Below are positions 36,652-39,467 of a stretch of DNA of 39,467 nucleotides, in pieces (positions within the stretch are counted from its first letter, which is position 1; each line of letters starts with the position of its first letter). Made by a program: the position numbers and the translations under genes. Origin of the DNA: a virus. The notes below the pieces were generated by a model, which saw only the letters and a list, made by a program, of their open reading frames with translations, did not search any database and was not told where the DNA came from. Where the stretch lies: IMG/VR virus record IMGVR_UViG_3300045051_000991, positions 1-39,467 of that record; one strand, 5' to 3'.

Positions 36652-37274
36652 TGCGCTTCCCCTTCCGCCGGCTCAGCCTCAGCCACGACCAGGGTCCTGA
36701 CGTTCTCCGAGAGCTTCGCGACGATGTCGTCACGGCGCTCCGGATGCCGGTCGAGGTAGCCCATGAGCATGTTGACCGCGGACTCAGCGGCCGCGTCCTC
36801 GTCGACGTTCTGGACCTGGCGCAGGAGCCCGATCGCGTCCTGGGCCTCCTGCTCGCTCACGGCACCGATGCGGGCGAGGATCAGGGTCTGGTGCTGGATC
36901 CCCTGGCTCGTCCATCCCATGACCCTCGCGAAGATCTGGAGGCAGGTCGACTGGCCCTTGGAGGCACCCTTCCCGATGCGGTCGAGGACCTGCTTCGCCC
37001 ACTTGGGCCCGAGGTAGTTCGCCGCGGCCATCTGGGTCCCGAACTCTGAGCGTGCCATCTCGACGAGCTGGTGGGCGTTCAGGGTCACGCCCGGGATCGG
37101 TTCCTGGACGCGCTTGGGGACGGCCTTCTTGATGTCGCGCTTGACGTCTCTCAGCATCCGGTCCTGCTTCCTGGGCCCAGGGTGCTCGAACCTCGCAGCG
37201 GCTCGCCGGCCACGCTCGCGTTTCTGCTCGGGGCTCAGGGTCGGGTAGGTGCGGCCGATCACGTTCTTGGTCAT
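36648..37274 (-). CDS. Hypothetical protein, possible DNA-binding
   Basis: The 208-aa product starts at ATG 37274 (ATGA). A basic N-terminus (SPEQKRERGRRAAARFEHPG) is followed by a long helical part; LVEMARSEFGTQMAAANYLG PKWAKQVL has a shape like a helix-turn-helix. The end is acidic (AEAEPAEGEAQ). The position and helical character leave open a replication or small-terminase-like role, but no signature is decisive. Confidence 0.5.
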   Translation of the reverse strand: MTKNVIGRTYPTLSPEQKRERGRRAAARFEHPGPRKQDRMLRDVKRDIKKAVPKRVQEPIPGVTLNAHQLVEMARSEFGTQMAAANYLGPKWAKQVLDRIGKGASKGQSTCLQIFARVMGWTSQGIQHQTLILARIGAVSEQEAQDAIGLLRQVQNVDEDAAAESAVNMLMGYLDRHPERRDDIVAKLSENVRTLVVAEAEPAEGEAQ

Positions 37275-37474
37275 GACGTGATCAGCCCATCGAGGAACGA
37301 CTCGAACTCCCGGGCGTTCCGCTCGAGCTCCATGCGGTGCCGGAGCTGGATCTTGTGGACGAAGTCCCCGCAGGCCTGGTGCATCAGGATGTTCATCGAT
37401 GGGATCGCCCAGCGCATGGGACGCTCGTCGCTGAAGGGCTGCTCGCAGACATCACAGCAGTTGATCGCGGCCAT
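37271..37474 (-). CDS. Small Cys/His-rich protein
   Basis: A 67-aa product from ATG 37474 (TGATG). CCDVCEQPF at residues 6-14 and HQACGDFVH at 32-40 give a CxxC...HxxC zinc site; the end is a charged helix (QLRHRMELERNAREFESFLD). It is likely a small zinc-binding regulator. The target is unknown. Confidence 0.55.
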   Translation of the reverse strand: MAAINCCDVCEQPFSDERPMRWAIPSMNILMHQACGDFVHKIQLRHRMELERNAREFESFLDGLITS

Positions 37475-37860
37475 CAGCTTGCCTCGAGCACGCGATAGAC
37501 CGAGTCGATGGCCTCAGGCGTCGGTGCCGCGATCACCACGGCCTGGTCGGCCCTCGAGCCGAAGCCGACGCATCCGGTCTGGGCCAGCGCGAGCGACTCG
37601 GGATCGATCTTGAGCACCCAGCCATCGGCGACCTTGGTCCCGTTGTGGCGTGCGAGGGTCCCGATCAGGACCATGAGGCTCTCGACCTTCCCCTGGGCCA
37701 CGCCGAGGAACAGGTTCATCGGTGGCGATGTGCCGTTCGGCACATCGACGGGCCCGACGCGCAGCATGATCTCCCGGCAGATCGCGACCGCCTCCTGGGG
37801 ATCGAGGCGCTTACCCGTGAGCCACTCGCGGAGCAACTCGTGGGGGAGCTTGTCGTTCAT
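37474..37860 (-). CDS. Hypothetical protein
   Basis: The start is ATG 37860 (ATGA), giving 128 aa. It is an alpha/beta sequence (PHELLREWLTGKRLDPQEAV, GKVESLMVLIGTLARHNGTK) with a C-terminal part (VVIAAPTPEAIDSVYRVLEA) that suggests a small Rossmann-like or regulatory fold. No catalytic motif is evident. It sits next to the HExxH gene. Confidence 0.5.
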   Translation of the reverse strand: MNDKLPHELLREWLTGKRLDPQEAVAICREIMLRVGPVDVPNGTSPPMNLFLGVAQGKVESLMVLIGTLARHNGTKVADGWVLKIDPESLALAQTGCVGFGSRADQAVVIAAPTPEAIDSVYRVLEAS

Positions 37861-38234
37861 GGTCTCTGCCACCTCACGCAGCGGAGGAATCGCTGCACCG
37901 TGTACTCCTCCGCGGCCTCGAGCTCGTCCTCGGTCACGAAGCGTGAACCACCCAACCCGCACACCGCGGCGAGCGCGACATGCAGCGCCTCGTGCCGCGC
38001 GCAGTCCATCAGATCGCTCTCGCTCACGGGTCCATCGAACGTGGTCGCCAGGCGGATGGTCGCCGAGCGCTTGGTCAGCCGCGGCAGGCAGTCGGCCCTC
38101 ACGTTCGGCGCCAGCTTCGCGTGCTCGACGTAGACCTGCCAGTCGTTGACCCCGAGGTCGATCAGGGCCTGCTCGACGGTGCGCCTGAAGAGCGAGAGGT
38201 GGCGGTGGCTCGTGGCGTGTCTAGAAGGGGGCAT
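37857..38234 (-). CDS. HExxH metallopeptidase-like protein
   Basis: The 125-aa product starts at ATG 38234. It has HEALH at residues 81-85 in the context CARHEALHVALAAVCG, the zincin active-site helix, and acidic residues at 102-110 (EDELEAAEE) that may include the third ligand or a catalytic Glu. An N-terminal ~65-residue part is alpha/beta. It lacks a signal peptide, so it would act in the cytoplasm. Target proteins are unknown; a role in disabling a host factor or processing a phage protein is inferred. Confidence 0.6.
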   Translation of the reverse strand: MPPSRHATSHRHLSLFRRTVEQALIDLGVNDWQVYVEHAKLAPNVRADCLPRLTKRSATIRLATTFDGPVSESDLMDCARHEALHVALAAVCGLGGSRFVTEDELEAAEEYTVQRFLRCVRWQRP

Positions 38235-38718
38235 CGCCGGCCCTCCGCTGATCGAGCCTCAGCTGGACCTCTTCCCAGGTCGCGCAGTCGCTCAGGAACT
38301 GGGCGTACTTCCGCGCGAACTCAGCGAGCCGAGGGGCTCCTGCGAACTGCGAGACCCTCGAGTAGACCAGCAGGGCTGCGGCCTCGGGCGGCCCACCGGT
38401 TCCGGCCACGAGGGCGGCCTCGATCAGGACGTCGGTCAGGGCCTTCTCGGTGCCGAGGTCCGGGAAGAGCTGGGGCTGGCTCGAGGCATCGGCCGTGGGC
38501 GTCGAGCGTCTCGGTGTGGTGTCCTCCCCGCCGGCCTTCTCGTGCTCACCCCTGCAGATCACGAAGAGGTACGCGTTCGGGTCCCGGAGCGGACTCTTCA
38601 GGTGCTGCTCGTAGACCTGGCTCGCGAGCTTCGCGACGTCGGCCTTGGGGAACCTCCGCTGGAGCTGGGGCATGAGCCCGGGCTTGAACGTGGTCGCGAT
38701 GTAGTCGGGCAGCGTCAT
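38221..38718 (-). CDS. Hypothetical protein, possible replication-associated
   Basis: I start at ATG 38718, nine bases after GGAGG; a TTG at 38724 is too close to the site. The 165-aa product has a helical N-terminus (LPDYIATTFKPGLMPQLQRR), NAYLFVICRGEHEKA at about 48-62, a flexible Ser/Thr/Pro linker (TPRRSTPTADASSQPQLFPD) and a helical C-terminal half. The NAYLFxxxR piece resembles helix ends in some phage replication proteins, but this is only suggestive. A promoter-like box lies 35 bases upstream. Confidence 0.5.
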   Translation of the reverse strand: MTLPDYIATTFKPGLMPQLQRRFPKADVAKLASQVYEQHLKSPLRDPNAYLFVICRGEHEKAGGEDTTPRRSTPTADASSQPQLFPDLGTEKALTDVLIEAALVAGTGGPPEAAALLVYSRVSQFAGAPRLAEFARKYAQFLSDCATWEEVQLRLDQRRAGDAPF

Positions 38719-39068
38719 CAGCAAGATCCTCCGGTTGGCACGAGGCCTGCGTATTCTAGCCTTGAAGCTGATTCAAGATCGTCGGTAGTACCCCTTAGAA
38801 GCAGCTCCATTTCTATCGAAATGGTTCTTTCAAGAAGTTCAGGAGGGAGAGTCGTAGAGAGGGAGGAGACGAGCCCGGGGGCCACCACCAGCGCCGGCGC
38901 CGCTGCCGATCGCCTGGGGCCTGACCCCCGGGTGGCGGCCCTCTCGGACCCGAACTTCCTAGGATCGCCCAGGAGCCTCGAGCGACCCCACTGCGAAGAG
39001 AGACGCAGCTCGCTGCCGTTCGTGGATGCTGGGGCCACGCATGGGCTCGACAAGCGGTGCTGGATCAT
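38718..39068 (-). CDS. Hypothetical protein (moderately supported)
   Basis: The 116-aa frame is set by an ATGA junction at 39065-39068 and a TGATG junction at 38718. The N-terminal half is Ser/Arg/Ala-rich and weakly protein-like. The C-terminal part (PPELLERTISIEMELLLRGT, then DDLESASRLEYAGLVP) is convincing as protein. The DNA of that part also holds inverted repeats and a promoter-like box (38753-38824), so coding and control may overlap, or the gene may be false. Confidence 0.45.
   Translation of the reverse strand: MIQHRLSSPCVAPASTNGSELRLSSQWGRSRLLGDPRKFGSERAATRGSGPRRSAAAPALVVAPGLVSSLSTTLPPELLERTISIEMELLLRGTTDDLESASRLEYAGLVPTGGSC
38753..38777 (-). promoter_or_regulatory. Promoter-like box and inverted repeat before 38221-38718
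   Basis: On the minus strand TAGAAT (38758-38753) matches the -10 consensus at five of six positions and lies 35 bases before the ATG at 38718. CTTGAA-GCTGA-TTCAAG (38761-38777) is a perfect inverted repeat just upstream of it, in the place of a -35 region; no consensus -35 is seen. An activator- or repressor-type site is inferred. Confidence 0.45.
38807..38824. other. Short hairpin CCATTTC-TATC-GAAATGG
   Basis: A perfect 7-bp inverted repeat with a four-base loop, 30 bp from the CTTGAA repeat and in a locally AT-rich stretch. It may be part of the same control region. Confidence 0.45.
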
Positions 39069-39337
39069 CGGCCGTCCGCTACCTTCATCGCCATCTCGAC
39101 CGCCATGAAGCAAGGTAGGACGTAGACCTTGCCGTTCCTGCCCCTGACTGGGACATGGCGTGGTCCCGACCGCGACCTCCAGTAGAAGGGACAGGCCTGC
39201 CACGCCGGGCACCCGAGGTTGCCTGAGCGAGGCTTCGAGCAGCTGGCGTGGGTCTTCGAGCTGAGCCCGAGCAGGCGCAGCTCGCGGAGAGATCCGCGCG
39301 GGGTCGAGTCGAGGATGCCGCGGGTCAGGAGGGTCAT
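39065..39337 (-). CDS. Cys-rich hypothetical protein, first leftward gene
   Basis: I give the ATG at 39337 (90 aa); a TTG at 39403 in the terminal overlap would add 22 residues, and neither has a good ribosome-binding site. It has CSKPRSGNLGCPAWQACPFY at residues 33-52 and another Cys at 75 near GKVYVLPCFMAVEMAM. Four cysteines spaced this way could hold zinc or an iron-sulfur cluster. It lies nearest the divergent control region and reads away from the rightward cluster. The function is unknown. Confidence 0.5.
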   Translation of the reverse strand: MTLLTRGILDSTPRGSLRELRLLGLSSKTHASCSKPRSGNLGCPAWQACPFYWRSRSGPRHVPVRGRNGKVYVLPCFMAVEMAMKVADGR

Positions 39338-39340
39338 CGG

Positions 39341-39467
39341 GGGGCACTCAAGGTCGGTGGGCCGCTTGCGCCCGAGGGCCGGGGCCGGCCGAGCGGTCGC
39401 CAAGGAAGGGCAGAACGATCCGAACAGCGCCGCGCGCCCACCGACTCACTGCTCTGCATGGTGCCCT
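39341..39467. repeat. Terminal direct repeat, right copy (identical to 1-127)
   Basis: This is the second copy of the terminal overlap. Counting it once gives a genome of about 39,340 bp. It includes the upstream end of the first leftward gene's possible TTG start. Confidence 0.95.

Noticed and set aside
38146-39108. A 320-codon + strand frame
   Set aside because: It is antisense to three coupled minus genes, including the HExxH gene's neighbour, and lacks any domain; the stop-start junctions favour the minus strand.
1-39467. CRISPR arrays, tRNA genes, insertion sequences
   Set aside because: I looked for regularly spaced repeats, cloverleaf arms with a T-loop GTTCRA motif in the gaps, and transposase motifs, and recognised none; a covariance-model scan would be needed to exclude tRNAs firmly.

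Overview
The window looks like one complete genome of a GC-rich tailed dsDNA phage (Caudoviricetes). Bases 1-127 are repeated exactly at 39341-39467, so the molecule closes into a circle of about 39,340 bp; this fits a circularly permuted or circularised metagenomic phage contig. There are no ribosomal RNA, housekeeping, integrase or plasmid genes, and I recognised no tRNA. The host is not named by the sequence. A Gram-negative host is suggested by a GH108-type lysozyme, several Sec-type signal peptides, and a lysis-region protein whose tail looks like an outer-membrane beta-barrel ending in Phe. The absence of an integrase suggests a lytic lifestyle, although an XRE-type regulator is present.

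Layout. A short rightward early cluster (318-4670) encodes small proteins, a DUF932-like protein, an XRE-type DNA-binding protein and a RecA-fold ATPase resembling Sak4-type annealing/recombination proteins. It converges at a hairpin (4653-4684) with the leftward genes that fill the rest of the circle. Read in their own direction from 39337 down to 4710, the leftward genes are: (i) a small accessory block, 39337-36409, with Cys-rich proteins and an HExxH metallopeptidase-like protein; (ii) a 514-bp non-coding control region, 35895-36408, with palindromes, a promoter-like element and a G-quadruplex-prone tract; (iii) a run of tiny genes, then two DNA methyltransferases flanking a RusA resolvase, a nucleoside deoxyribosyltransferase-like protein, a two-helix membrane protein and a putative glycoside-hydrolase-like protein, 35894-29692; (iv) packaging and head genes (candidate small terminase, large terminase, a secreted protein, an 898-aa virion-type protein, a portal with a zinc ribbon, scaffold, major coat), 29665-20017; (v) head-tail and tail genes and probable ejection proteins, 19956-8537; (vi) two exported or anchored proteins and the lysis cassette, 8526-4710.

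The order terminase, portal, scaffold, coat, small adaptors, a ~1000-aa tail protein, Gly/Ala-rich proteins, a >1100-aa virion protein and then lysis is that of short-tailed (podovirus-type) phages. I see no tape measure, sheath, RNA polymerase, DNA polymerase, primase or replicative helicase. Replication therefore probably depends on host enzymes, or on unrecognised genes in the two accessory blocks, with the annealing ATPase and RusA handling recombination. Nearly all neighbouring genes are joined by 4-nt ATGA/GTGA or 1-nt TGATG stop-start overlaps, so translation is strongly coupled; this also settles many start codons.

Most interesting points: a membrane protein fused to a beta-barrel-like tail in the lysis region; a CxxC...CxxC zinc ribbon inside the portal; a large terminase whose reading frame continues 27 or more codons upstream with no ATG/GTG/TTG start; two secreted proteins in the virion gene block; a two-methyltransferase/RusA/deoxyribosyltransferase-like accessory block; and three control regions that carry TCAAG-type inverted repeats.
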